Source of the DNA: Microcaldota archaeon
GTDB taxonomy: Archaea; Micrarchaeota; Micrarchaeia; Anstonellales; J096
Reading direction: 5' to 3'
NCBI GenBank assembly: GCA_026396375.1
Contig: JAPLWW010000054.1
Coordinates: 1 to 14,631, forward strand
Length of the DNA stretch: 14,631 nucleotides
Position numbers and translations under genes: made by a program. The first letter of the stretch is position 1; the number at the start of each line of letters is the position of its first letter. Positions 1-6,547 of the stretch are shown piece after piece. A model generated the notes under the pieces. The model saw nothing but the letters and a program-made list of their open reading frames with translations. It had not been told where the DNA came from and searched no databases.

Positions 1-2
1 TT

Positions 3-515
3 TTGCCGAAGGACATTGGGGCGATCATCGCCTATTTGGGAATCGGAAAGGAAAACGACGTTGTTGAGATAGGAGGGGGGACAGGATTCCTGACAGCATA
101 CCTTTCAAGGATATGCAAAAAGGTAATAACCTATGAAAAAAGCGAGGAGTCTTTGAAAATCCTGGAGCTTAATGTGAATAAGCTTGGGATGGGCAATGTC
201 GAGATCAGGTTCGAGGACGGGGCAAAGGCTAGCGAGGAGGCTGACTTTTACACAATAGACTCCCCTGACGCGATAGAGATCCTTGAAGGGGTAAAGAACA
301 ATGTGAGATTGGGGCTTGCCGCATACCTTCCAAACATGGAGCAGGCAAAGGCTTTCCACATCAAGTGCGTGGAAAGCTTTGACGACGTTTTCACGATAAC
401 CATTGAGGCAAGGGAATGGGAGATTGACGAAAAAAGGTCAAGGCCGTACCATCTCCAGCTTGTCCACACAGGGTTCCTGGTGTTTGCCAGGAGGCTAGAA
501 AAGAGGACCGTCTAG
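3..515 (+). CDS. trmI: tRNA (adenine-N1)-methyltransferase, TrmI family (5' truncated by window edge)
   Basis: SAM-dependent tRNA m1A methyltransferase (position 57/58 in the T-loop in archaea). The visible 170 residues start inside the gene: the first codon is TTG read as Leu in an LPKDIG motif that is internal in TrmI proteins, so roughly the N-terminal third lies outside the window. Seen: a Rossmann SAM-binding loop VVEIGGGTGFLT (about residues 20-31), an acidic residue ending the next strand (YEKSEE), a DSPDA segment at the catalytic motif IV position, and the family C-terminal signature around RPYHLQLVHTGFLVFARR. It ends with TAG. Family membership is firm from the combined motifs; the exact modified position is inferred from archaeal TrmI. 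It stands alone on the + strand, and the next gene has its own TATA box. Confidence 0.88.
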   Translation: MPKDIGAIIAYLGIGKENDVVEIGGGTGFLTAYLSRICKKVITYEKSEESLKILELNVNKLGMGNVEIRFEDGAKASEEADFYTIDSPDAIEILEGVKNNVRLGLAAYLPNMEQAKAFHIKCVESFDDVFTITIEAREWEIDEKRSRPYHLQLVHTGFLVFARRLEKRTV

Positions 516-536
516 AAATCCCCTATGGGATAATGG

Positions 537-544
537 TATTTAAA
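537..544 (+). promoter_or_regulatory. TATA box of the 568-1827 gene
   Basis: TATTTAAA lies about 27 nt before the ATG at 568, the archaeal spacing for a start of transcription at or next to the start codon (leaderless mRNA). A short perfect inverted repeat ATCCC-CTAT-GGGAT (518-531) lies just upstream, right after the trmI stop; it could be an operator or a 3'-end hairpin. Confidence 0.55.
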
Positions 545-567
545 CTGTTTGATACACTAATTACCAC

Positions 568-1827
568 ATGAGTTCCCGAAGAACACTGTTTGGCGCAGGT
601 GCTGCCTTATTGGTCGCCGGCGCGATTGCGGTTAGCGTACCTCCTACCAAATCATACAATCATTATTCAAAAGATGCCATCTGGGCAAGGCAGACTGTGC
701 TCATAGACAGCATCCAAGGAATATCCCAAGAAAACAGGGAAAAGATGAAGGGAGGAGCAGCTAAAATAATCAATAGTTTTTCCTTTCCCAAATTCTCGGA
801 TGACATTGACGCTATAGCAAAAGGCCATAGAACAGAAAGAATGGTTGAGGCATGGATCAAAACCAGGCCAACACAGCCCACCCAGAATCCTGGAAAGATG
901 AAATCCAGCGAAAATGCATCTCGATTATTCGACTGGGCAAGGAAAAATCCGACAATCGGAAAGTATGTGCCAAAGGATCCGTATTGTTTCAGTGACGAAG
1001 ATACGGCCCAAATTTTCCAACACCTGAAAAATACATGTAAAAGAAGCCCTGGTTCCTATTATACGCAAGACGGATGGCATAAGGATTTTGAAAATGAGCT
1101 GTCTGAAGTAGAGAAAAAGGCATTCGTAAACCCAATCACCGTGAGCGGACTGCTTGCGTTCTGCACTGGCCTTGTAATGTGTTATTTATCCGTATTTTCG
1201 GCTATCCGTTCCAAAGTGGCGAAGATCCGAAAAGAAAGAGATGGGGTCAGTGTGAAAGATTCTCCTGAAAAAGATAAAGATCCTGAATCTGCCAGCAATT
1301 TCACTCCGATGTGGAACAGCCCTGAAGAAAGGATTAGGGGCCCTGAACTGGAAGTGTTTGCAAGGGACATGCCTAAAGAGTATGTTTCTATAGAGACTTT
1401 GTGTGGAAAAGAGGACCTGATTAGAGAAGCACTTAGTATGGAAGATGCGCTTCGAAAAGCTGACGAAGCGGGCCGAGTAATAGCTTCAAACAAGAAGATA
1501 AGCAAATATTCGTGGTGGATGGGTAATATGGGCCACGAGACGAAGGAGGGTAGAAATATACTAAATTGTTGGACAGGCACAATGGCAGCTTATGATAAGC
1601 CGGACCAGAAGATAGGAAATACCATCGAATATGTTGATCCTACAACGGACTTCGAAAGAAAATATCCTGATTGGAGATACCTCCTCAGAAAAGAAAAAAA
1701 CGTGGGCCTTATTGTCATAGCTCACAGGAACGGTTACGACAGCTTCTTGGATAAAGGAAGGATCATTGCGTTTCATGTCCCTCCTCTTTGTATGAAGGGA
1801 GTGATCGTCGAATCAGCTGAAAAATGA
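568..1827 (+). CDS. orphan membrane protein: export signal, outer domain, one TM span, cytoplasmic domain
   Basis: A 419-residue protein I do not recognise. Residues 1-25 form a signal peptide or N-terminal anchor, with an RR followed by a long Ala/Gly/Val hydrophobic run; SRRTLF resembles a Tat motif, but weakly. Residues about 30-187 are polar with a few Cys and Trp. Residues about 188-212 are a clear membrane span, followed by a basic stretch (RSKVAKIRKERD), so the positive-inside rule puts residues 213-419 in the cytoplasm. The C-terminal part has aromatic-rich segments (SKYSWWMGNMGHE; YPDWRYLLRKEKNVGLIVIAH) and ends in an Ile/Val-rich strand-like region. The layout resembles a bitopic sensor or anchor, but no known domain is visible. 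The start is supported by a TATA box 27 nt upstream. It is monocistronic on the + strand. Confidence 0.8.
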   Translation: MSSRRTLFGAGAALLVAGAIAVSVPPTKSYNHYSKDAIWARQTVLIDSIQGISQENREKMKGGAAKIINSFSFPKFSDDIDAIAKGHRTERMVEAWIKTRPTQPTQNPGKMKSSENASRLFDWARKNPTIGKYVPKDPYCFSDEDTAQIFQHLKNTCKRSPGSYYTQDGWHKDFENELSEVEKKAFVNPITVSGLLAFCTGLVMCYLSVFSAIRSKVAKIRKERDGVSVKDSPEKDKDPESASNFTPMWNSPEERIRGPELEVFARDMPKEYVSIETLCGKEDLIREALSMEDALRKADEAGRVIASNKKISKYSWWMGNMGHETKEGRNILNCWTGTMAAYDKPDQKIGNTIEYVDPTTDFERKYPDWRYLLRKEKNVGLIVIAHRNGYDSFLDKGRIIAFHVPPLCMKGVIVESAEK

Positions 1828-1846
1828 GCCTAAATTGCAAGAATAT

Positions 1847-1862
1847 GGCTTAGGTGCAAGCC
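1847..1862 (+). terminator. possible 3'-end hairpin of the orphan membrane protein gene
   Basis: GGCTT-AGGTGC-AAGCC, a 5-bp perfect stem 20 nt after the stop codon, followed by T-rich sequence (CATTTCATTTTGGGGTTTTT, 1863-1882). It fits a transcription end region. Archaeal termination depends mainly on T-tracts, so the stem may be incidental. Confidence 0.35.
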
Positions 1863-1908
1863 CATTTCATTTTGGGGTTTTTAGCTTGCACGGCCCATTG
1901 ATCTTCAT

Positions 1909-2016
1909 TCACATGAATAGGCTTATTGACCTTTTCCTTTCAATGTTGCCTTCCATCCCTTCATCCTCCAGATCCCTTATCTCCTTGAGGGTTAAGCACT
2001 CTATTGACATTCTCAT
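1909..2016 (-). CDS. possible small protein, 35 aa, downstream of repeat copy 1
   Basis: An ATG at 2016 opens 35 codons of charged, helix-like sequence (MRMSIECLTLKEIRDLEDEG at the start). It is preceded by GGTGATC in Shine-Dalgarno position and by TTTATAAA (2048-2055) about 26 nt before the expected transcription start. Codon use (AGG, ATA, GAG) resembles neighbouring genes. The frame stays open upstream through repeat copy 1, so it could instead be the end of a longer decayed gene. I recognise no family. It is the only coding candidate in the 312-nt gap at 1828-2139. Confidence 0.3.
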   Translation of the reverse strand: MRMSIECLTLKEIRDLEDEGMEGNIERKRSISLFM

Positions 2017-2042
2017 CCTGATCACCAGAACGATGTCTTTTT

Positions 2043-2078
2043 CCTTGTTTATAAAGCAAGGCAGACCCCGCTGCCAGA
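2043..2078 (+). repeat. dispersed ~30-bp repeat, copy 1
   Basis: Contains TTTATAAAGCAAG followed by GCAGACCCCGCTGCCAGA. It has two small inverted repeats: CCTTG (2043-2047) with CAAGG (2057-2061), and GGCAG (2061-2065) with CTGCC (2071-2075). The same block recurs at 10359-10393 and 11110-11139 in the same orientation. It lies downstream of the HNH gene and upstream of the possible 35-aa ORF, both on the minus strand. Confidence 0.75.
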
Positions 2079-2101
2079 CCATTTTTCCGTTGACGCTTTT
2101 A

Positions 2102-2136
2102 CCTGGGCCCCGCGCAGTTGGCTGGCCCTGGAAAAA
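2102..2136 (-). terminator. T-tract and GC-rich hairpin after the HNH-protein stop
   Basis: On the minus strand, CCCTTTTTCC follows the TGA at 2140 directly. Next come CCAGGGCC (2124-2131) and GGCCCAGG (2102-2109), which can form an 8-bp stem with one mismatch. A T5 run next to a stop fits archaeal termination; the hairpin may protect the 3' end. Confidence 0.4.
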
Positions 2137-2139
2137 GGG

Positions 2140-3189
2140 TCACTGCCAGAGGTCCAGGAGGATCGGGGTTATGCTGTAAGCCAATCTTTTTGCCCTGAGC
2201 TCGTTTATCTTGATTACTGTATCCTCGTTGAAATACGAGCAGACCATCGCAAGCGCAACAGCATTTGAGAAAAGGTTTAGGAAATCAATTGGATAGACCT
2301 TCGGATAGGAATTCCTTGCAAGCTCCGCGCTTATCTCGGTGTTGTTCCCCTCGCTCCTCTTTCCCATGAGGCTGATCCTGTTACCGAGCCTCATCTTCCT
2401 TGCGCTGTCCTCGAAGAATGAGATTATGGACTCGATGCCAAGGCCGTGATTGTGGCACTGCACGCAGATGTTCGTTATGAAAGGGTCGCCGTTCTCCCCT
2501 CCATATCTTGTCGGAAGTATGTGGTGGTTGGTTATTATGTTGTCCTCCATCGAGGAAAACCTGCTGTTTTTGGTCCTTTTCATGCAAACCTCGCAGCTGC
2601 ATATCCCTTTCTTTGGGGCCTTTCCCCTATTGGGATTGTTCTGGTATATGTTTATCTCGTTCCCGAAATTGAAATTAAGGAAGCTTTGCCTCCTTGACCT
2701 GAAGAATTTCACAATGTCGTGGAATTCCTCCTCATACTCCTTCGGGACATTCAATGAAAGGTAGTCCTTCAGCCTTTTCGGGGAAAGGACAACCGGGTCG
2801 AAAGTTGTCAATGATGATACTGAGACCGGCAGGCTTCCGAAAGGATCGTCAAACGACACTACCCTGTTGCTGTCTGTTACCAGCTTGCAGCATATCAGGG
2901 ATTCAATGCAGGACCTGAATGAAATGCCCCTTTTATCCACAAAGGCATGGCCCAGCTTGAAGGACAGGGCATTCCTCTTTACCCTTCTCCTCTTCGAGCT
3001 TTCATCTATCACCTCCTTCATGATCTCCAGAAGGTGGGAAGAGGTGTTTTTCTTGGACTCCTTTGGCTGCAATATGGGAGAAATGAACTGGCCGAATCCC
3101 GGCTTAAGCACGGTTTCATTGAAGGAGTTTCTTCCTGAATGGACGATCCTTTCCTTGAAGAACCCATTGATGCCCATATGGGAAGCCAT
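2140..3189 (-). CDS. HNH endonuclease-like zinc-finger protein
   Basis: A 349-residue protein with an HNH-type core at residues 197-250: CSCEVC (C197/C199/C202), then NHHILPTRYGG (H222-H223) and ICVQCHNHG (C242, C245, H246). This gives the CxxC...H-H...N...CxxCH order of zinc-ribbon HNH nucleases. HNH domains cut DNA with one metal ion, the first His activating water. The N-terminal ~190 residues, with a basic KRRRVKR segment at 66-72, and the C-terminal ~100 residues match nothing I know, so the substrate is unknown. I chose the ATG at 3189: TTTTTAAAC (3210-3219, minus strand) is 25 nt upstream, while the 68 further open codons before it overlap the neighbouring gene in another frame and look non-coding. 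It ends LLDLWQ, with the TGA at 2140. Defence, mobile-element or repair roles are all possible. Confidence 0.78.
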   Translation of the reverse strand: MASHMGINGFFKERIVHSGRNSFNETVLKPGFGQFISPILQPKESKKNTSSHLLEIMKEVIDESSKRRRVKRNALSFKLGHAFVDKRGISFRSCIESLICCKLVTDSNRVVSFDDPFGSLPVSVSSLTTFDPVVLSPKRLKDYLSLNVPKEYEEEFHDIVKFFRSRRQSFLNFNFGNEINIYQNNPNRGKAPKKGICSCEVCMKRTKNSRFSSMEDNIITNHHILPTRYGGENGDPFITNICVQCHNHGLGIESIISFFEDSARKMRLGNRISLMGKRSEGNNTEISAELARNSYPKVYPIDFLNLFSNAVALAMVCSYFNEDTVIKINELRAKRLAYSITPILLDLWQ

Positions 3190-3209
3190 AAACAGCTGTA
3201 GTAAAAAGT

Positions 3210-3219
3210 GTTTAAAAAT
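3210..3219 (-). promoter_or_regulatory. TATA box of the HNH-protein gene
   Basis: ATTTTTAAAC on the minus strand, centred about 25 nt before the ATG at 3189. It starts 6 nt from the stop of the upstream gene, so the HNH gene can be transcribed on its own as a leaderless mRNA. Confidence 0.55.
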
Positions 3220-3224
3220 AGATG

Positions 3225-4331
3225 TTAAGGCCTGCTTGAATCCTGATGAATTGAAGGCGAAGGATTGCCGTCCAAACCGCCAACCTCTGCTGTTGCCCTT
3301 TCCACAAGCTTGGAGCTTATGTAGCTGGAATAGCCGAAAGGCACCTTCTCGCCTTCGTTTGCCAGTATGCCGCTGATGGCTTCGTCCATCCACTTGTCAA
3401 CGGCATCCCAATCTTCCCTTTCGGCAGCGTCCGCTATGGCAGGCTCCTCCTTCTTTACCCCGTTGTAGTATCTGTAATGTGCCTGCAGCTCCAGGGACTT
3501 GACCCTGAGGAACTTGAGCCTCTTGTTCACTTCATCATCCCTTTCCTTCATTATCTTAGTCATTTTTTTGTCAGCCCTGTCGATTATGCTCTTTATGCTC
3601 CTGTTCACAAAGAAGTCTATGAGCTGGCCTGTAGCAAAAAGCGTGGTTGATACGACAAATGCGCCTGTTCCCAATGCCATTGCCATGTTGCTGTTCCCGA
3701 CCACCCCTTCTATCGCTGTCCTTAGGCTTGAGGCAAACGCAGCCGTGGTTACTCCGAGGGCCGCGCATGTTGAAGAAAGATATGTCATTATCCTTGGCCA
3801 TGACTTGCTTGTCTTGAATGTGTTGGTATAGTCTATGTCCTTTTTCTGCTGGTCAGTTACGATGCGGGTCTTGCAAAGGGCGCTTTGGTTGACATCCCTT
3901 ATCGTGAAAAGCTGGCTGTTTATCATGGAATATATTGTCGAAACGTACTTGAAATCCTTGAGCGCGTTGTAGCCCATGCCCATGAGCTCGTAATTTATCT
4001 CCTCAAGCGCATCTATCCTGGCGTCTATCTCCCTTATGCAGTCGCTGATGTTGTCTGAATTGAACATCTGGTAGGCTTCAGCCACTATGTTGGACGTGAA
4101 CCAGGGGGGATCCTGCTTGTCCTTGCCGATTATGGAGTTGAATATTATCTTTAATTTCGGGTCTGCTGCAAAAAGATTCTGCAGCATCTGGTTATCTGCG
4201 CATTTCTTGCCCATCTCCACAAGATGATCGTCTGCCTTTCCGTGGAAGATGTTCAGCCTTTCCTTTTTGGTGAACTTCCTTGTGTACATTACTCTCTTGG
4301 GCTCTGCTGCCTTTTCCATATTTTCCGCCAT
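3225..4331 (-). CDS. orphan membrane-hairpin / coiled-coil protein
   Basis: A 368-residue protein, family not recognised. The N-terminal ~180 residues are charged and mostly helical, including a heptad-like segment at about 97-117. Two hydrophobic segments at about 182-202 and 216-238 are separated by a short polar loop and form a membrane hairpin. A highly charged helix at about 245-285 (KKMTKIMKERDDEVNKRLKF) suggests a coiled coil, and the C-terminus is low-complexity. No signal peptide is present, so both ends probably face the cytoplasm. The ATG at 4331 lies about 14 nt after the expected transcription start. The HNH-protein gene follows 35 nt downstream in the same direction but has its own TATA box; a functional link is inference. 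Confidence 0.75.
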   Translation of the reverse strand: MAENMEKAAEPKRVMYTRKFTKKERLNIFHGKADDHLVEMGKKCADNQMLQNLFAADPKLKIIFNSIIGKDKQDPPWFTSNIVAEAYQMFNSDNISDCIREIDARIDALEEINYELMGMGYNALKDFKYVSTIYSMINSQLFTIRDVNQSALCKTRIVTDQQKKDIDYTNTFKTSKSWPRIMTYLSSTCAALGVTTAAFASSLRTAIEGVVGNSNMAMALGTGAFVVSTTLFATGQLIDFFVNRSIKSIIDRADKKMTKIMKERDDEVNKRLKFLRVKSLELQAHYRYYNGVKKEEPAIADAAEREDWDAVDKWMDEAISGILANEGEKVPFGYSSYISSKLVERATAEVGGLDGNPSPSIHQDSSRP

Positions 4332-4366
4332 GGCATTCGCCTAGTTGTACTTTATGTTAAAAAGAG

Positions 4367-4375
4367 TATTTAAAT
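4367..4375 (-). promoter_or_regulatory. TATA box of the membrane-hairpin protein gene
   Basis: ATTTAAATA on the minus strand. A start about 26 nt downstream (~4345) would leave a leader of about 14 nt before the ATG at 4331. The intergenic stretch 4332-4404 holds nothing else I can support. Confidence 0.5.
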
Positions 4376-4404
4376 GGATATTGCGGAGCTGATCTGGATT
4401 GCTA

Positions 4405-5475
4405 TCACCTGACGCATGCCCCGCTTTTGCATGTAGTATTTGAAGGGCAGGTGAATCCGCTGTGCTCAATGTCCTTGCCGTCGCAGAAATATTCGATGCC
4501 CCCTCCTGAGCCTACGCACTTGTCATAATAAGTGGAACTGCCCTTGGTAACGCGACCTATTGTATAGATGCTTATGCCGCCATCGCTGTCAAAGCAGTCA
4601 GCTTCCCTGCAGGCCCCGTTGCTGCAGGCATAATCCGAAGGGCAATTGATTATGCTGTAGTTTTGCGAGCTCCCGCTGCAGAAGTATTCCTTAACTGAGC
4701 TGTCATTGTTGCATATGTCAACGAAGGAATTCAGCTGCCCTGCGTCTGAAAATACCGTCACTGCGCTCTTATCATATGCATCCTTTCCATTGTCACTGTC
4801 ATTGCACGTGTAGATTATGTTAACGCATTTCCCAAAGCCGCACCTTTGGCCCTCGGGGCATTGCATTATCAGGTTGTCAACAGTGTTCTTGCTGCAGAAA
4901 TATTCCTTGACCAGGAATGTGGAGCTGCAGGAATCTGTGTAATTGTTTCCGTTGACAGCAACCGTGCCCACGGCAGACAGGTTGGCGCCTCCGTCGCTGT
5001 CAATGCAGGCAACCTTGATTTGGGAGCACGCGCCCTGGATGCACTCATATCCTGATGCACAGTCCTTTGCCTCCTTTTTGATTGCACTGCTTTGGCAGGA
5101 ATATTCCTCAACTGAGGAATTGCTTAGGCAAAAGTCTATCCCGTTTCCCTGGGAGGAAGTTGTTGTGCCCTTGACCATGACATCGGAACCGCTGTCACTG
5201 TCATTGCACCAGTTCTGGGCTGCAATTGGTGGCGCAGATTTGCATTCCCCTGAATAAGACAATGAGGCCCCGTTGCAGTCCAGGATGCACCTGTTTTTGT
5301 AAGTGACATTGCCGGTTGAGCATACTGGGAAATTGCTGCTCCCGCAGGCATCAAGGCAATTCTGAAGGCTTGTTTTTCCGGTTTCATTGGGCAATGAAGG
5401 GTTTACAATACTGTCAATGCATCCTGCAGAAAAGATGAGTAGCAAGATCAACGGAATTACGGATTTTGCTTCCAT
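4405..5475 (-). CDS. secreted Kazal-type lipoprotein with four six-cysteine DSDGG repeats
   Basis: A 356-residue exported protein. Residues 1-19 are a lipoprotein signal with lipobox FSAGC (C19). Residues 40-78 form a Kazal-like domain: C40, C44, C52, C63, C67, C78 with PVC and TYKNRC. Four tandem units follow, starting at C90, C157, C224 and C294, each opening C-x-DSD-G/N/S-G and holding six Cys. Spacing is 26-11-12-6-5 in units 1, 2 and 4 and 31-11-12-6-5 in unit 3. Such units occur in surface proteins of DPANN archaea, where they probably form disulfide-rich modules. Kazal domains inhibit serine proteases, but inhibition is not shown here. I prefer the ATG at 5475 over the one at 5496, because the TATA box (5497-5506) puts the transcription start near 5476 and the resulting signal peptide is compact. 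It is monocistronic. Confidence 0.88.
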   Translation of the reverse strand: MEAKSVIPLILLLIFSAGCIDSIVNPSLPNETGKTSLQNCLDACGSSNFPVCSTGNVTYKNRCILDCNGASLSYSGECKSAPPIAAQNWCNDSDSGSDVMVKGTTTSSQGNGIDFCLSNSSVEEYSCQSSAIKKEAKDCASGYECIQGACSQIKVACIDSDGGANLSAVGTVAVNGNNYTDSCSSTFLVKEYFCSKNTVDNLIMQCPEGQRCGFGKCVNIIYTCNDSDNGKDAYDKSAVTVFSDAGQLNSFVDICNNDSSVKEYFCSGSSQNYSIINCPSDYACSNGACREADCFDSDGGISIYTIGRVTKGSSTYYDKCVGSGGGIEYFCDGKDIEHSGFTCPSNTTCKSGACVR

Positions 5476-5496
5476 GAAAGAAGTTTGTCCCAGCAT

Positions 5497-5506
5497 ATTT
5501 TTAAAG
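5497..5506 (-). promoter_or_regulatory. TATA box of the Kazal lipoprotein gene
   Basis: CTTTAAAAAT on the minus strand, centred about 26 nt before the ATG at 5475. It decides the start codon, since the ATG at 5496 would lie upstream of the expected transcript. Confidence 0.55.
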
Positions 5507-5513
5507 ATAGAGA

Positions 5514-5561
5514 TTATGGCATTATTCTTGTCCTGTCCCTTGGGAACATGAATAGAACGCC
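5514..5561 (-). pseudogene. out-of-frame C-terminal remnant of aspartyl-tRNA synthetase
   Basis: Read one frame away from the truncated AspRS, this stretch encodes GVLFMFPRDRTRIMP and a TAA stop. FPRDR-x-R-x-x-P is the C-terminal end typical of archaeal AspRS. It overlaps the last codons of the 341-residue ORF, so the gene body jumps from about residue 331 to the extreme C-terminus and changes frame. The region between, about 85-95 residues including motif 3, is absent. Confidence 0.75.
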
Positions 5562-6547
5562 CTTATCGCAGTCGGATATTCTGAAATCACATAGGAATCC
5601 TCATTGAGGATTTCATAGATCTTCTTTTCATGCTCCCTTGAGAAATCATCTCCCCATTTTATCTTCATGTTGTTCTCATTGAGAAGGTCAATTATTTCAG
5701 TGTAAGTGTAGGTCTTTATCTTTTTTATTTCCTTAAGCTCGGGGTTAAGCTCCCTTGCCTTGTCATAATTGTAAGCGCTGTTGATCACGTGACTGAAAGC
5801 CCCAATAAGATAATCAATTGCCATTTTGTCGTCTGCAAACCCTATCTCGCAGTCCATCTGTATTATCTCGTTTAGATGGTGTATTGTGTTGTGCTTCTCA
5901 GCCCTGAACACAGGGGTTGTCATGAAGACCTTTTCCAGCCCTCCTATGACTGCCATCTGCTTGTAGAACTGCGGGCTTTGAACCAGATAAACCTTCTTCT
6001 CGAAATATTCAACCTCAAAGATGTCAGTCCCTCCCTCTGTTGCGGCCCCTGCCAAGGAAGTCGGGTGTATTTCGACAAATCCGTTCTCCAGCGCATATTC
6101 CCTGAATGCGTTTGCCATTATGGATTTTGCCCTGAATATCGTGTTTACGTTCGGGCTTCTCAGGTCAATGAACCTGTAATCCAATCTAACATCAATGTCA
6201 GTAGGAGTTATCCCAGTCGGGTCAACTGGCAATTTGTTCTCAACCTTGCTTAGGACATCAATATTGGATAAAATGATTTCAACTCCATCAGGGGCAACCG
6301 TGTTCTTCTTGACAGTTCCCTCAACTATTATTACGTCCTCCTTGTTCAGGTTGACTTTTGCGAAAATTTCGTCCCCTACCTCATTCTTCTTTGCCAAAAC
6401 CTGTATCCTTCCTGTCCAATCCCTCAATGAAATAAAGGACATCTTTCCCAGGGCCCTTATCTCATGCACATACCCTGCTATGACAACCTTTTTGTTGTCC
6501 TTTGCTTTTGCGTCTTTTATCGGAATCCTTTCAGAAAAGGGGATCAT
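5522..6547 (-). CDS. aspS: aspartyl-tRNA synthetase, truncated before motif 3 (internal deletion with frameshift)
   Basis: Class II aminoacyl-tRNA synthetase charging tRNA-Asp. Present: the OB-fold anticodon-binding domain (about 20-100), the motif 1 region (about 138-165), the Asp-pocket segment LVQSPQFYKQ (188-197) and motif 2 with FRAE (214-217) and a long HxxxNEIIQMD stretch. Archaeal AspRS is about 430-440 residues; here only 341 are read, and homology stops near EYPTAIRAF (323-331). The last ten residues are out of frame. Motif 3 (GxGxGxER, ATP binding) is missing, so this product should be inactive. APDGVEI (85-91) has a Pro at the place discussed for non-discriminating enzymes, only a weak hint. 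Its ATG overlaps the eS24 stop by 4 nt (ATGA), making it the last gene of the translation operon. Confidence 0.85.
   Translation of the reverse strand: MIPFSERIPIKDAKAKDNKKVVIAGYVHEIRALGKMSFISLRDWTGRIQVLAKKNEVGDEIFAKVNLNKEDVIIVEGTVKKNTVAPDGVEIILSNIDVLSKVENKLPVDPTGITPTDIDVRLDYRFIDLRSPNVNTIFRAKSIMANAFREYALENGFVEIHPTSLAGAATEGGTDIFEVEYFEKKVYLVQSPQFYKQMAVIGGLEKVFMTTPVFRAEKHNTIHHLNEIIQMDCEIGFADDKMAIDYLIGAFSHVINSAYNYDKARELNPELKEIKKIKTYTYTEIIDLLNENNMKIKWGDDFSREHEKKIYEILNEDSYVISEYPTAIRAFYSCSQGTGQE

Noticed and set aside
2102..2131. GC-rich hairpin as part of a tRNA or structured RNA gene
   Set aside because: No D-loop, anticodon or T-loop consensus; only a single stem can be drawn.
1835..2179. 114-codon open frame on the + strand
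   Set aside because: Low-complexity Ser/Leu/Ile translation typical of antisense frames; crosses the repeat and the HNH 3' end; no ribosome-binding site or TATA box.
3190..3393. 68-codon upstream extension of the HNH protein
   Set aside because: It overlaps the end of the membrane-hairpin gene in another frame, and the TATA box at 3210-3219 places the mRNA start at 3189.
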